Positions 16,765-25,135 of a stretch of DNA of 64,000 bases are shown here, in pieces. The notes below the pieces were generated by a model, which did no database searches, was not told the DNA's origin, and was given only the letters and a program-made list of their open reading frames with translations. The translations under genes and the position numbers were made by a program. The stretch spans positions 1 through 64,000 of the forward strand of contig NZ_BMND01000026.1 of the NCBI RefSeq assembly GCF_014646275.1, in the 5' to 3' direction. The stretch comes from Streptomyces kronopolitis. GTDB taxonomy: Bacteria > Actinomycetota > Actinomycetes > Streptomycetales > Streptomycetaceae. The first letter of the stretch is position 1, and each line of letters opens with the position of its first letter.

Positions 16765-17922
16765 CTACTCCACCGGCGCCGCGCCCTGACGGGACGTGAG
16801 GTGGACGCCGGCCGCGACGGCCGCGGCCGCCACCAGGCCCGCCGCGGGCACCGCCGCGCGCCCGGCGAGGGTGCACGCCAGGACCAGCAGCGCCGACACC
16901 GGCAGCACCAGCTGCTGCGCCGCGCCGCGCTTGTGGTGCCGGGAGTGGATCAGCCACACCGTGCACAGGAAGACCGCGTAGGGCACCGTGACGCACGCGG
17001 CCGCCCCGAACGCCGACAGCCGCGCCCGGCCGGACGACTCCTCCACCACGACCTCGATGCCCGCGCCCACCGCCGCCGCCGAGCCGAAGACCAGGTAGTG
17101 GCCGTAGCCCCACAGGAACGCCTGACGGTTCGAGCGCAGGTGGCGGTGGACGGGCACGGCGAAGTAGATCCAGTACGCGGCGAACACCAGCAGCAGCCCG
17201 CCGCCCGCGAGCGGCAGCAGACTGCTCGGCTCGTCGTGCTCGTCCAGCGCCGACTGCGCGGCGAGGGTGGCCGCCGCGATCGTCTCGCCCAGCACGATGA
17301 GGGTGAACAGGCCGTAGCGCTCGGCGATGTGATGGGCATGCCAGCTGGTCCGCCAGGCCCGCTCGGCCAGCCCGGGGACGGCCAGCTCCAGCGCGCCCAC
17401 GCACAGGAACACCCAGGGCACGTCCCCCTGCGGCAGGAGCAGCAGCCCCAGCCAGCCGACCTGGCACACCGTCACCCCCAGGGCGTAGGACAGCGCGGTG
17501 CGCCGCTCGGCGCCCCGGCTGGCGTGCGCGGCCCGGAGCCACTGGGCGACCATCGCCAGCCGCATCACCAGGAACCCGAACCACACCAGGGTGAAGTCGC
17601 TCCCGGTGAAGGCCCGCGGCACACCGGCCGCCAGGATCAGCACCCCCGCCATCTGGACCAGCGTCACCACGCGGTACAGCGGGTCGTCGGTGTCGTAGGC
17701 CGAGGCGAACCAGCTGAAGTTCATCCACGCCCACCAGATGGCGAAGAACAGCATCAGATAGCCGAAGAGGCCGTGGCCCGGATCCCCCTCGGCCAGCGCG
17801 TGCGCCAGCTGCCGGCCCGCCTGGGCGATCGCTACGACGAAGCACAGGTCGAAGAACAGCTCCAGCGGGGTCGCGGTGCGGTGCTCCTCGTCGCGTCGGC
17901 GCGCCCGCATGCGGACCGGCAC
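16765..17922 (-). CDS. Low-temperature-requirement A (LtrA) family membrane protein
   Basis: The 385-residue protein has about ten membrane segments. It opens EEHRTATPLELFFDLCFVVAIAQAGRQLAHAL, the LtrA signature (TPLELFFDLVFVxA). HIAERYGLFTLIVLGETIAAA (about 195-215) is the second conserved block. The family was named from Listeria growth at low temperature, but its biochemical role is unclear. GTG 17922 is used because GAGGAG lies 5 bp upstream. It sits 103 bp beyond the O-methyltransferase in the same direction. Confidence 0.9.
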   Translation of the reverse strand: MPVRMRARRRDEEHRTATPLELFFDLCFVVAIAQAGRQLAHALAEGDPGHGLFGYLMLFFAIWWAWMNFSWFASAYDTDDPLYRVVTLVQMAGVLILAAGVPRAFTGSDFTLVWFGFLVMRLAMVAQWLRAAHASRGAERRTALSYALGVTVCQVGWLGLLLLPQGDVPWVFLCVGALELAVPGLAERAWRTSWHAHHIAERYGLFTLIVLGETIAAATLAAQSALDEHDEPSSLLPLAGGGLLLVFAAYWIYFAVPVHRHLRSNRQAFLWGYGHYLVFGSAAAVGAGIEVVVEESSGRARLSAFGAAACVTVPYAVFLCTVWLIHSRHHKRGAAQQLVLPVSALLVLACTLAGRAAVPAAGLVAAAAVAAGVHLTSRQGAAPVE

Positions 17923-18025
17923 ATCGGCTCCTCTCGTCGGCCGCGGGGGCCGCCCTCAGTACAGCGCGGGCGGCCACCGCCGACGACGAGGGGAGCGGGG
18001 GCGGCGTGTCGTGCGGGCCCGGCGG

Positions 18026-19060
18026 CTACTCGGCGACCGCCTCCACGATCGAGGGGAAGGCCGAGGTCGGCAGCACCCGGGTCAGCCGGAAGCCCTCGGC
18101 GGACAGCAGCGTCGCGAACTCCTCCGCGGTGCGCTCCCGCCCGTCCACCACTGCCAGCATCGCCACGTCCAGGGTCTTGCCGAAGTGCGGGGCGTTGCCC
18201 GGCGGCAGCACGGAGTCGATGACCAGCAGCCGGCCGCCGGGCGCCATCGCCGCGCGGCAGCTGCGCAGGATCCGCCGGCAGGCCTCGTCCGGCCAGTCGT
18301 GCAGCACCTGCTTGAGGACGTAGACATCCCCGCCCTCCGGTACGGACGCGAAGAAGTCACCCTCCCGGGTCTGCCAGCGGCCCTTCAACTCGTCGCCCTC
18401 CAGGAGGTGGTGGGCCAGCGGCGGCGCCTGGTCGAAGAGCACCCCGGTCAGCTGCGGATGGCGGCGCAGCACGGCGCGCAGCAGCCCGCCGCGGCCGCCG
18501 CCGACGTCCACGACCGTGCCGCCGGTCGCCGGGAACGGGTAGATCGCCGCCACCGCCTCGTCGACCGGTGCGGACAGCGACGACATCCCGTCGTCGAAGA
18601 GCCGCCGGGTGTCCGGATCCGACTGCAGATGGGTGAAGAGGGGTGCCCCGTGGAGCCGCTCGAAGGAGGTGCCGCCCTCGCGCACCGACTCCGGCAGGTC
18701 GGCCGAGACCTGCCGGAAGAGGTCGTCGGTCATCATCATGACCGCGTCGTGCAGCGAGTCGGGGACGCCGGTGCGCAGCGGGGCGGCGGCCGGCGTCAGC
18801 CGGAAGGCCCCGGCGGTGTCCTCCCGGAAGATGCCGCGGGTGGCGAGGTAGCGCAGCACGCGGCGCAGGTGCGGGGCGTGGGTGCCGGTGGCGGCGGCCA
18901 GCTGCTCGGCGGTGCGCGGGCCCTCGGCGAGGTGGTCGGCGATGCGGTGCGTCGCCGCGGTGCGCAGCGCGGCGGAGAAGAGATGGCCCATGGCCTGGTC
19001 CATCAGGTGGGCCGTGAGGTCGCGGGGCTCGCCGGTCGAGCGGTCGGGGGAAGTGGCCAA
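18026..19060 (-). CDS. AdoMet-dependent O-methyltransferase (hydroxyneurosporene/carminomycin type)
   Basis: The 344-residue enzyme has an N-terminal dimerisation and winged-helix domain (about 10-100, LRTAATHRIADHLAEGPRTAEQLAAATGTHAPHLRRVLRYLA). The AdoMet fold contains VVDVGGGRGGLLRAVLRRHP (about 170-189), GDFFASVPEGGDVYVLKQVLHDWPDE with the HDW general base (about 225-250), and APGGRLLVIDSVLP. Members methylate phenolic or polyketide hydroxyls. The start is TTG 19060, with GGAGG exactly 6 bp upstream; the open frame further upstream has no ribosome site and no homology. No biosynthetic partners lie beside it, so the acceptor is unknown. Confidence 0.85.
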   Translation of the reverse strand: MATSPDRSTGEPRDLTAHLMDQAMGHLFSAALRTAATHRIADHLAEGPRTAEQLAAATGTHAPHLRRVLRYLATRGIFREDTAGAFRLTPAAAPLRTGVPDSLHDAVMMMTDDLFRQVSADLPESVREGGTSFERLHGAPLFTHLQSDPDTRRLFDDGMSSLSAPVDEAVAAIYPFPATGGTVVDVGGGRGGLLRAVLRRHPQLTGVLFDQAPPLAHHLLEGDELKGRWQTREGDFFASVPEGGDVYVLKQVLHDWPDEACRRILRSCRAAMAPGGRLLVIDSVLPPGNAPHFGKTLDVAMLAVVDGRERTAEEFATLLSAEGFRLTRVLPTSAFPSIVEAVAE

Positions 19061-19303
19061 CGTCAGCCTCCAGTCAGCGTCTTGGGCTTGCTGGTCCCGG
19101 TCGCCGGGATGATCCACGGTTGCAGCCGAGCGGTCCGGTGTCACGGGCGGCCTCCGGGTCAACCGCGAAGTCCGGCCAGGGGAGGGCGAGATGGAGCTCG
19201 GGGATCGACGCCGGCGGCCGGGCACCGGCCCTAGGGGGCGCCTCCGGGGGATGTCGGGGGCGGTCTCTCGATGCGGGGCGGCCGTCCATGGTCGAATGCG
19301 CGT

Positions 19304-20686
19304 ATGAGCGACCGCGACACGACAGGCACGACCAGCCCGACCGATGACGCCGAGCACCGCAAGGACCCCGCCCCGGCCGCCGTGCTGGCCCCCCTCGACG
19401 ACCGCCTACCGGACCTGGTGGCCCTCTACGAGGACCTGCACCGGCATCCCGAGCTGGGCTTCGAGGAGACCCGTACGGCCGCCGAGGCCGCCCGCCGGCT
19501 GACCGCGGCCGGCTATGACGTCACCACCGGCATCGCGGGGACCGGCGTCGTCGGCGTGCTGCGCAACGGACCCGGCCCCGTGGTCCTGCTGCGCGCCGAC
19601 ATGGACGCCCTGCCCGTCACCGAGAACTCCGGCCTGGATTACGCCTCCACGATCCCCGGCCGGATGCACGCCTGCGGGCACGACGTCCATGTGACGTGCC
19701 TGCTGGGCGCCGCCGATCTGCTCGCCGCCGGCCGCGGCCACTGGTCCGGCACGCTGATCGCGCTCTTCCAGCCGGCCGAGGAGGTCGGCGGCGGCGCCCG
19801 CGCCATGATCGACGCCGGCCTCTACTCCAAGGGCCTGGTCCCCACCCCCGACGTGGTGCTGGCCCAGCATGTCGCCCCGCTCGCCGCCGGGCTGATCGCC
19901 TACTGCCCCGGCCCCTGCATGGCCGCCGCCGACAGCCTGGAGATCACCTTCCACGGCTCCGGCGGCCACGGCTCACGGCCCGAGACCACCGTCGACCCGA
20001 TCCTGATGGCCGCGTCCTTCGTGCAGCGGGTGCAGTCCGTGGTGGCCCGCGAGGTCGCGCCGAAGGACCGGGCGGTGGTCACCGTCGGCTCCTTCCAGGC
20101 CGGGGACTCCGCCAACGTCATCCCCGACCGGGCCGTCGTACGGCTCAGCATCCGCACCTTCGACGAGGCGGTGCGCAGCTCCGTGCTGGCCGCCGTCGAC
20201 CGCATCGCGCGGGCCGAGGCCGCCGCCTCCGGCGCCGAGCGCGCCCCCGAGACCGAGGTCCTGGACACCTTCCCGGTCACCGTCAACGACGCCACGCCCC
20301 TGCGGCAGGTCAACGAGGCGTTCACCGCACTCTTCGGCGAGCAGCGGGTGTTCGCCTACGAGCCGGCCACCGGCAGCGAGGACGCCGGACTGCTGGCGAC
20401 CGCCGCCGGGGCGCCGCTCTACTACTGGTGGCTGGGCGGCTGGGACCCCGAAGAGTTCCATGCGGCGCTGGCCGCCGGACGGCTGGCGCAGGACATCCCC
20501 TCCAACCACTCGCCGCACTTCGTCCCGGTCGTCCGACCGACCCTCACCATGGGCGTGGAGGCGCTGACCGCCGCGGCGCTCGACCAGCTGGCGCCACCCG
20601 CGGCGGACACCGGGGGCGAGCCGGCCGGGCAGGCCGCCCGGAGCGGGGCGGTGCCCGGCGTCGGTGGGGCGGCGCCCGGCGTTTGA
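19304..20686 (+). CDS. M20-family amidohydrolase (HipO / IAA-amino-acid hydrolase type)
   Basis: The 460-residue metal-dependent enzyme hydrolyses N-acyl amino acids or similar amides. DLHRHPELGFEETRTAAE, LLRADMDALPV, MHACGHDVHVTCLLGAA and LFQPAEEVGGGARAMIDAGLY are the family signatures carrying the metal ligands (Cys-Gly-His, Glu-Glu, His). A dimerisation domain (about 215-325) contains GSGGHGSRPETTVDP. The final metal His lies in IPSNHSPHFVPV. It has an extra N-terminal stretch of about 30 residues and a Gly/Ala/Pro-rich tail. ATG 19304 starts MSDRDT. The substrate is not determinable. Confidence 0.88.
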   Translation: MSDRDTTGTTSPTDDAEHRKDPAPAAVLAPLDDRLPDLVALYEDLHRHPELGFEETRTAAEAARRLTAAGYDVTTGIAGTGVVGVLRNGPGPVVLLRADMDALPVTENSGLDYASTIPGRMHACGHDVHVTCLLGAADLLAAGRGHWSGTLIALFQPAEEVGGGARAMIDAGLYSKGLVPTPDVVLAQHVAPLAAGLIAYCPGPCMAAADSLEITFHGSGGHGSRPETTVDPILMAASFVQRVQSVVAREVAPKDRAVVTVGSFQAGDSANVIPDRAVVRLSIRTFDEAVRSSVLAAVDRIARAEAAASGAERAPETEVLDTFPVTVNDATPLRQVNEAFTALFGEQRVFAYEPATGSEDAGLLATAAGAPLYYWWLGGWDPEEFHAALAAGRLAQDIPSNHSPHFVPVVRPTLTMGVEALTAAALDQLAPPAADTGGEPAGQAARSGAVPGVGGAAPGV

Positions 20687-20774
20687 CCTTGTCCTTGGGG
20701 CAGGCCCCAGCATCGGCGGTGCCGGGCGAGGTGCCCGGCACGAGGAAGACGGACAGGTGGACGGAGGCACGGGC

Positions 20775-21851
20775 ATGACGCCGTATGAGGACGGTCAGCT
20801 GCTGACCATCGGGGCGTTCGCACGGGCCTGCCGGCTCTCGCCCAAGGCACTGCGCCTCTACGACGAACTCGGCCTGCTGACCCCGGCCCGCGTCGATCCG
20901 CACAGCGGCTACCGCCACTACGCCCCGGCCCAGCTGGAGCAAGCGCGGCTGGTGGCCTGGCTGCGCCGGCTCGGGATGCCGCTGGCCCGCATCCGCGAGG
21001 TGGGCGACATGGCCCCGGCCGCCGCGGCCGGCGCCGTCGCCGCCTACTGGGCGCAGATCGAGGCCGACACCGCGGCCCGCCGGGACCTGGCCGCCTTCCT
21101 CGTCGACCAGCTGAAGCGGAAGGACACCGGAATGACTCCGTCCCGTACGCCCCTGACGATGCGCTGCGCCGCACTGACCGACCGGGGCCTGGTACGCCCC
21201 GTCCAGCAGGACGCGGCCTACGCGAGCCCCCGGCTGCTGGCCGTGGCCGACGGCTACGGCCCGCGCGGCGGCCCGGCCGCCACCGCCGCCATCGACGCCC
21301 TCAAGGCCCTGGAACACCAGGACCTGGCCTCGGCGGACCTCGCCGGCGCCCTGGAGGAGGCCGCCCGCCGCGCCCACCGCGCCGCCCCCTCTGCCGACGA
21401 GGCGACCGGCAGCACCCTCACCGCGCTGCTCCGCTCCGGCAGCCGGCTGGCGCTGCTGCACATCGGCGACTCGCGGGCCTATGTCCTGCGCGACTCCGGC
21501 CTGTTCCGCATCACCCACGACCACAGCCCGGTCCAGTCGCTGATCGACGAGGGCCGGCTCACCCCCGAGGAGGCACCGTCCCACCCGCAGCACGGCCTGC
21601 TGCTGCGCGCACTCGACGCGGACACCGAGTTCACCCCCGATGTGCAACTGCTCGAAGCGCACCCCGGGGAGCGCTATCTGCTGTGCACCGACGGCCTGAC
21701 CAATGTCCTTTCCCCGGACACGATCCAGGCCGCGCTCACCACCGCCGACACCCCCGACCAGGCCGCACGCGACCTCATCCGGCTGACCCACGAGGCGGGC
21801 GCGCCGGACAACGTGGCCTGCGTGGTGGCGGAGATATCGGCGGCGGCGTAG
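20775..21851 (+). CDS. MerR-type HTH fused to a PP2C-family phosphatase
   Basis: The 358-residue protein starts with a MerR winged helix (LLTIGAFARACRLSPKALRLYDELGLLTPARVDPHSGYRHYAPAQLEQARLVAWLRRLGMPLARI, about 9-73) and a coiled dimer helix (about 80-115). A PP2C domain follows (about 125-355): VADG (157-160), HIGDSRAYVLRDSGLFRITHDHS, LLCTDGLTNVLSP and APDNVACVV. The metal-binding Asp residues of the PP2C motifs are all present, so it may be an active Ser/Thr phosphatase attached to a DNA-binding head. ATG 20775 has GGAGG 7-8 bp upstream. I recall similar fusions in other Streptomyces. Partner kinase and DNA target are unknown. Confidence 0.85.
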   Translation: MTPYEDGQLLTIGAFARACRLSPKALRLYDELGLLTPARVDPHSGYRHYAPAQLEQARLVAWLRRLGMPLARIREVGDMAPAAAAGAVAAYWAQIEADTAARRDLAAFLVDQLKRKDTGMTPSRTPLTMRCAALTDRGLVRPVQQDAAYASPRLLAVADGYGPRGGPAATAAIDALKALEHQDLASADLAGALEEAARRAHRAAPSADEATGSTLTALLRSGSRLALLHIGDSRAYVLRDSGLFRITHDHSPVQSLIDEGRLTPEEAPSHPQHGLLLRALDADTEFTPDVQLLEAHPGERYLLCTDGLTNVLSPDTIQAALTTADTPDQAARDLIRLTHEAGAPDNVACVVAEISAAA

Positions 21852-21989
21852 CCCGGGGGGCGGGTGCGGCGGGCGGCCGGTTCCGGCGGCCGCCGCGCCC
21901 GCCCCCGGGTGGTCCGGCCGGTCACGCCCCGGTGCGCCCGGCTCCCTGCCGCCAAGTGGCAGGCCCGCCCCGCCCCCTGAGCCCGACCC

Positions 21990-23204
21990 CTAAGCCAGCC
22001 CCTTCAGCATTCCCTTGAAGTAGAGCTGCGGCAGTCCGTAGCGCTTGAGGAACCACATGTCGGTGCGTTCGCGGGTGGTGTCGAGGAAGGGGATCGACGG
22101 GGTGGGCCGCAGGTCGTAATCGAACTCGGCGAGCAGCATCTTGTGGCGGGCGGTGACCAGGGGGCAGGAGGTGTAACCGTCGTAGCGGGCGGTGGCGGGC
22201 CCGCCGCGCAGCCCCGCGAGGAGGTTGTCGACGACCACCGGTGCCTGCTTGCGGATTGCCGCCCCCGTCTTGGACGTCGGCAGATGAGCGACATCGCCGA
22301 GGACGAACACGTTCGGGAAGTCCGGGTGCTGGAGGGTCTCCCGGTCGGTTCTGACGTAGCCGTGCGGCGAGTCGGGGTCGGCGAGCGGGCCGTTCGCCAG
22401 CCACTCGGGGGCGCGCTGCGGCGGTACGGCGTGCAGCAGGTCGTAGGCCACGGTCTCGGTCTTGCCGGTGGTGTGGTCGGTGATCTCCGCCTCGCGGGCG
22501 GCGCCGTCCAGCCGGGTCATCTCCGAGCTGAGCCGCACCTCGATGCCGTACCGCCGGGCCGTCTCCGTCAACGCGCGGTCGAAGACCGGCACCTTGAACA
22601 TCGCCGGCTCCGGCAGCACCAGAATGGTGCGGATCGCGCCCAGGACGCCGCGCTTGCGCCAGTGGTCGGCCGCCAGATACGCGATCTTCTGCGGGGCGCC
22701 ACCGCACTTCACCGGCCCGGACGGCATGGTGAACACCGCCGTGCCGCTCCGCATCCGACGGATCAACTCCCAGGTGAGCGGGGCCAGATCGGGCCGGTAG
22801 TTGCTGCTCACCCCGCCGTGGCCGAGCGCCGCGGACAGCCCGGGCACCCCGTCCCAGTCGAGCTGCAGGCCGGGGGCGAGGACCAGCCGCCCGTAGGACA
22901 GGACCCGGCCGGAGCCGGTGGTGACCGTACGGGCGGTGGGATCGACGGCGGTGGCGCGCTCGCGCAGCCAGCGCACCCCCGGCGGTATCACGTCCGCCTC
23001 GGTGCGCAGCGAGGCACGCAACGGGGCCTGGCCGCCGCCGACCAGCGTCCACAACGGCTGGTACCAGTGCGTCTCGGAGGGCTCCAGCAGGGTGATGCCG
23101 CGGATGCCGGCCCGCCGCAGCCGGGCGGCGACGGTGATGCCCGCGGTGCCGCCGCCGACGATCAGGACCTGGTGGTGGGACGGGGCGGCGGATGCCGGAG
23201 CCAT
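21990..23204 (-). CDS. Sulfide:quinone oxidoreductase (SQR)
   Basis: The 404-residue FAD enzyme oxidises hydrogen sulfide at the membrane and passes electrons to the quinone pool, leaving a persulfide on a thiol acceptor. It has the Rossmann motif VLIVGGGTAGITVAARLRRAG (about 13-33) and HWYQPLWTLVGGG. The two redox Cys expected for the mitochondrial-like SQR type are present: C167 in VKCGGAPQKIAYLA and C347 in YTSCPLVTA. The second FAD block is VFVLGDVAHLPTSKTGAAIRKQ. The C-terminal amphipathic helices (FLKRYGLPQLYFKGMLKGLA) dock to the membrane. It is the last gene of the GntR-TauE-SQR unit. Confidence 0.9.
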   Translation of the reverse strand: MAPASAAPSHHQVLIVGGGTAGITVAARLRRAGIRGITLLEPSETHWYQPLWTLVGGGQAPLRASLRTEADVIPPGVRWLRERATAVDPTARTVTTGSGRVLSYGRLVLAPGLQLDWDGVPGLSAALGHGGVSSNYRPDLAPLTWELIRRMRSGTAVFTMPSGPVKCGGAPQKIAYLAADHWRKRGVLGAIRTILVLPEPAMFKVPVFDRALTETARRYGIEVRLSSEMTRLDGAAREAEITDHTTGKTETVAYDLLHAVPPQRAPEWLANGPLADPDSPHGYVRTDRETLQHPDFPNVFVLGDVAHLPTSKTGAAIRKQAPVVVDNLLAGLRGGPATARYDGYTSCPLVTARHKMLLAEFDYDLRPTPSIPFLDTTRERTDMWFLKRYGLPQLYFKGMLKGLA

Positions 23205-23260
23205 GGGTACCTCCTTGGAGAGTGGGTGGAAAAGGTCGGGTCGGTGCGCGGCGCGCCGGG

Positions 23261-24127
23261 TCACGGGGTCCAGAGGTGCGGAACGGCGACGGCCGCCATC
23301 GCGACCGCGAGGACGGTGACCAGGCCGGCGAACGCCGTGGTCAGGGCCTGCGGGCGCAGGCGGGAGGTGAGGCGGTTGCCGAGGTTGCTGCCGACCGCGG
23401 CGCAGGCCGCGAACCCCGCCAGCAGCGGCCAGTCCAGGGTGCCGGTGCCGGCCCGGGTGCCCAGCGCGGTCAGCGAGTTGATGAGGATGACCAGCAGCGA
23501 GGTCCCTATGGCGACCGGCATCTCCAGACCCAGCACCAGGGTGAGGGCGGGGACGACGACGAACCCGCCGCCGACCCCGAAGAAGCCGGTGAGCAGCCCG
23601 ACGGCGGAGGCGGTCGCGGCGACCCGGACCGGACGGGCGGGCGCGGGGGAGACCGATGAGGTCGCTCCCCGGGAATCCCTTAAGGGCCCGGCGGCCACGG
23701 CATCCGGGACCGCCCCCGGCGCCCCCGGCAGGCCCGGACCGTCCGCCTCCCGCGCGGCACGCAACCCCCGTACCAGCAGCATCGCCGCCACCACGAGCAT
23801 CAGACCCGCGAACGCCGCCATCAGCACCGTGGGATCCAGCGCCGCACTCCACCGGGAACCGAGGTAACTGCCGGCCGTCCCCAGCGCCCCGAAGGCCGCG
23901 CCGGCCGCCCAGCGCACCCGCCCGGCGCGCGCATGGCACACCAGCCCGGTCACCGCGCCGACCGTGACGACGACCAGCGCCCCCGCGGTCGCCTCGTGCG
24001 GCGACTGCCCCAGCAGATACACCAGCGCGGGCACCGCCAGCACCGAACCGCCGCCGCCCAGCGCGCCCAGCAGCAGCCCGATCACCAGCCCGCACGGCAG
24101 CGCCGTGACGGCTATGAGGACGGACAC
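23261..24127 (-). CDS. TauE/SafE-family sulfur-compound transporter
   Basis: The 288-residue protein has two homologous halves. The first begins LIAVTALPCGLVIGLLLGALGGGGSVLAVPALVYLLG and the second AATASAVGLLTGFFGVGGGFVVVPALTLVLG, the paired glycine-rich signature of TauE/SafE. About eight membrane segments are separated by a Pro/Gly/Ala-rich cytosolic linker (about 130-160). In sulfide-detoxifying operons this protein is thought to move sulfite, thiosulfate or another sulfur anion. It starts at GTG 24127, inside the 3' end of the GntR gene (16-bp overlap). It precedes SQR by 56 bp, so the three genes form an operon. Confidence 0.88.
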   Translation of the reverse strand: MSVLIAVTALPCGLVIGLLLGALGGGGSVLAVPALVYLLGQSPHEATAGALVVVTVGAVTGLVCHARAGRVRWAAGAAFGALGTAGSYLGSRWSAALDPTVLMAAFAGLMLVVAAMLLVRGLRAAREADGPGLPGAPGAVPDAVAAGPLRDSRGATSSVSPAPARPVRVAATASAVGLLTGFFGVGGGFVVVPALTLVLGLEMPVAIGTSLLVILINSLTALGTRAGTGTLDWPLLAGFAACAAVGSNLGNRLTSRLRPQALTTAFAGLVTVLAVAMAAVAVPHLWTP

Positions 24128-24912
24128 GAGGCCCGCGGCGCCAGGGCGACGGCCCGGCTGTTGTCGGTCCACTCCGCGACGAAGGTGAACCGGTCGCCGC
24201 GCACCACCGTCTCGCGCCACTCCACGGGCCGCTCCCCGGCCCGCCCCAGCCGCTCGATGGCGAACGCCGGCTCCCGGTCGGCCAGTCCCAGCAGCCACGC
24301 CTGCCGGATGTCCGGCAGGAACGGATGGATCCGCTCCCGCCCGCCGGTGACCTTCACCCCGCAGCGCCGGGACAGCTCCCCGTAGAGCGAGGTGTGCCCG
24401 AAGTCGGCCTCCAGCAGCGGCTCGGCGGCCTCGGCGGGCAGATACGCGGTGTCGTGGGCGAGCGGTTCGCCGTCCGCGAGCCGCAGCCGCTCCAGGACGA
24501 TCAGTGGCGCGTCCGGGATCAGCCCCAGATGCTCCGCGATCGTCCCGTCCGCGGTCCGCTCCAGCCGCAGCACCTCGCTGCGCTGCTCCACGCCCTGCCC
24601 CTCCAACTCACGGAAGAGGCTGTAGAGCGAGCCCAGCGGCTGCTGTATGCGGCGGGTGTCGAGCCGGCTGGCGCGGCCGCGTTCGGCGATCACCAGCCCG
24701 TCGGCGCGCAGCTTGCGCAGCGCCTCGCGGACGGTGTGCCGGCTGACCCCGTACTCGCCGGTGAGCCGGTGCTCGGCGGGGAACTCCTCGTGGAACGCGC
24801 CGGCTTCCATCCGGCGGCGCAGATCGGCGAAGAGCTGCGCCCACAGCGGCAGCGGCGAGTGCCGGTCCAGGGGGCGCGGTGCGTGCGCGCCGTCCGGCGG
24901 CTCGGTCGTCAT
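24112..24912 (-). CDS. GntR-family (HutC/UTRA type) regulator of the sulfide module
   Basis: The 266-residue protein has a GntR winged helix (LPLWAQLFADLRRRMEAGAFHEEFPAEHRLTGEYGVSRHTVREALRKLRADGLVIAERGRAS, about 21-82). A UTRA ligand domain follows (about 100-250), with ERLRLADGEPLAHDTAYLPAEAAEPLL and the typical AFAIERLGRAGERPVEWRETVVRGDRF end. It is first in the operon with TauE and SQR and divergent from the dioxygenase-rhodanese gene. A 12-bp palindrome between the two units is its likely operator. The ligand is probably a sulfur species or sulfonate, but this is inference. Confidence 0.88.
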   Translation of the reverse strand: MTTEPPDGAHAPRPLDRHSPLPLWAQLFADLRRRMEAGAFHEEFPAEHRLTGEYGVSRHTVREALRKLRADGLVIAERGRASRLDTRRIQQPLGSLYSLFRELEGQGVEQRSEVLRLERTADGTIAEHLGLIPDAPLIVLERLRLADGEPLAHDTAYLPAEAAEPLLEADFGHTSLYGELSRRCGVKVTGGRERIHPFLPDIRQAWLLGLADREPAFAIERLGRAGERPVEWRETVVRGDRFTFVAEWTDNSRAVALAPRASCPSS

Positions 24913-25047
24913 GGTCGGTTCCTCCGCGGACTGAAACGGGGTGGCGTGGCGTGGGCGAGGGGCGGACGGGGCCCGTGCGGCTGATACGGGGTCATATCCG
25001 GCGCCGGGAAGGCACCCCCGGCTTGTCGCCCGCCCTCGGGGTACCTA

Positions 25048-25059
25048 ATGTACGTACAT
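25048..25059. promoter_or_regulatory. Perfect 12-bp palindrome, likely operator of the divergent sulfide genes
   Basis: ATGTACGTACAT is a perfect palindrome in an otherwise very GC-rich 223-bp intergenic region between the GntR operon (start 24912) and the dioxygenase-rhodanese gene (start 25136). Its place suits a GntR dimer controlling both directions. No binding data are implied. Confidence 0.55.
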
Positions 25060-25135
25060 CCGTGCATCCGCACAACGCACCTGCCCGGACGGGTCCCGGC
25101 CACCGGACGGACCCGCACACCTCTGGAGGCCGACC

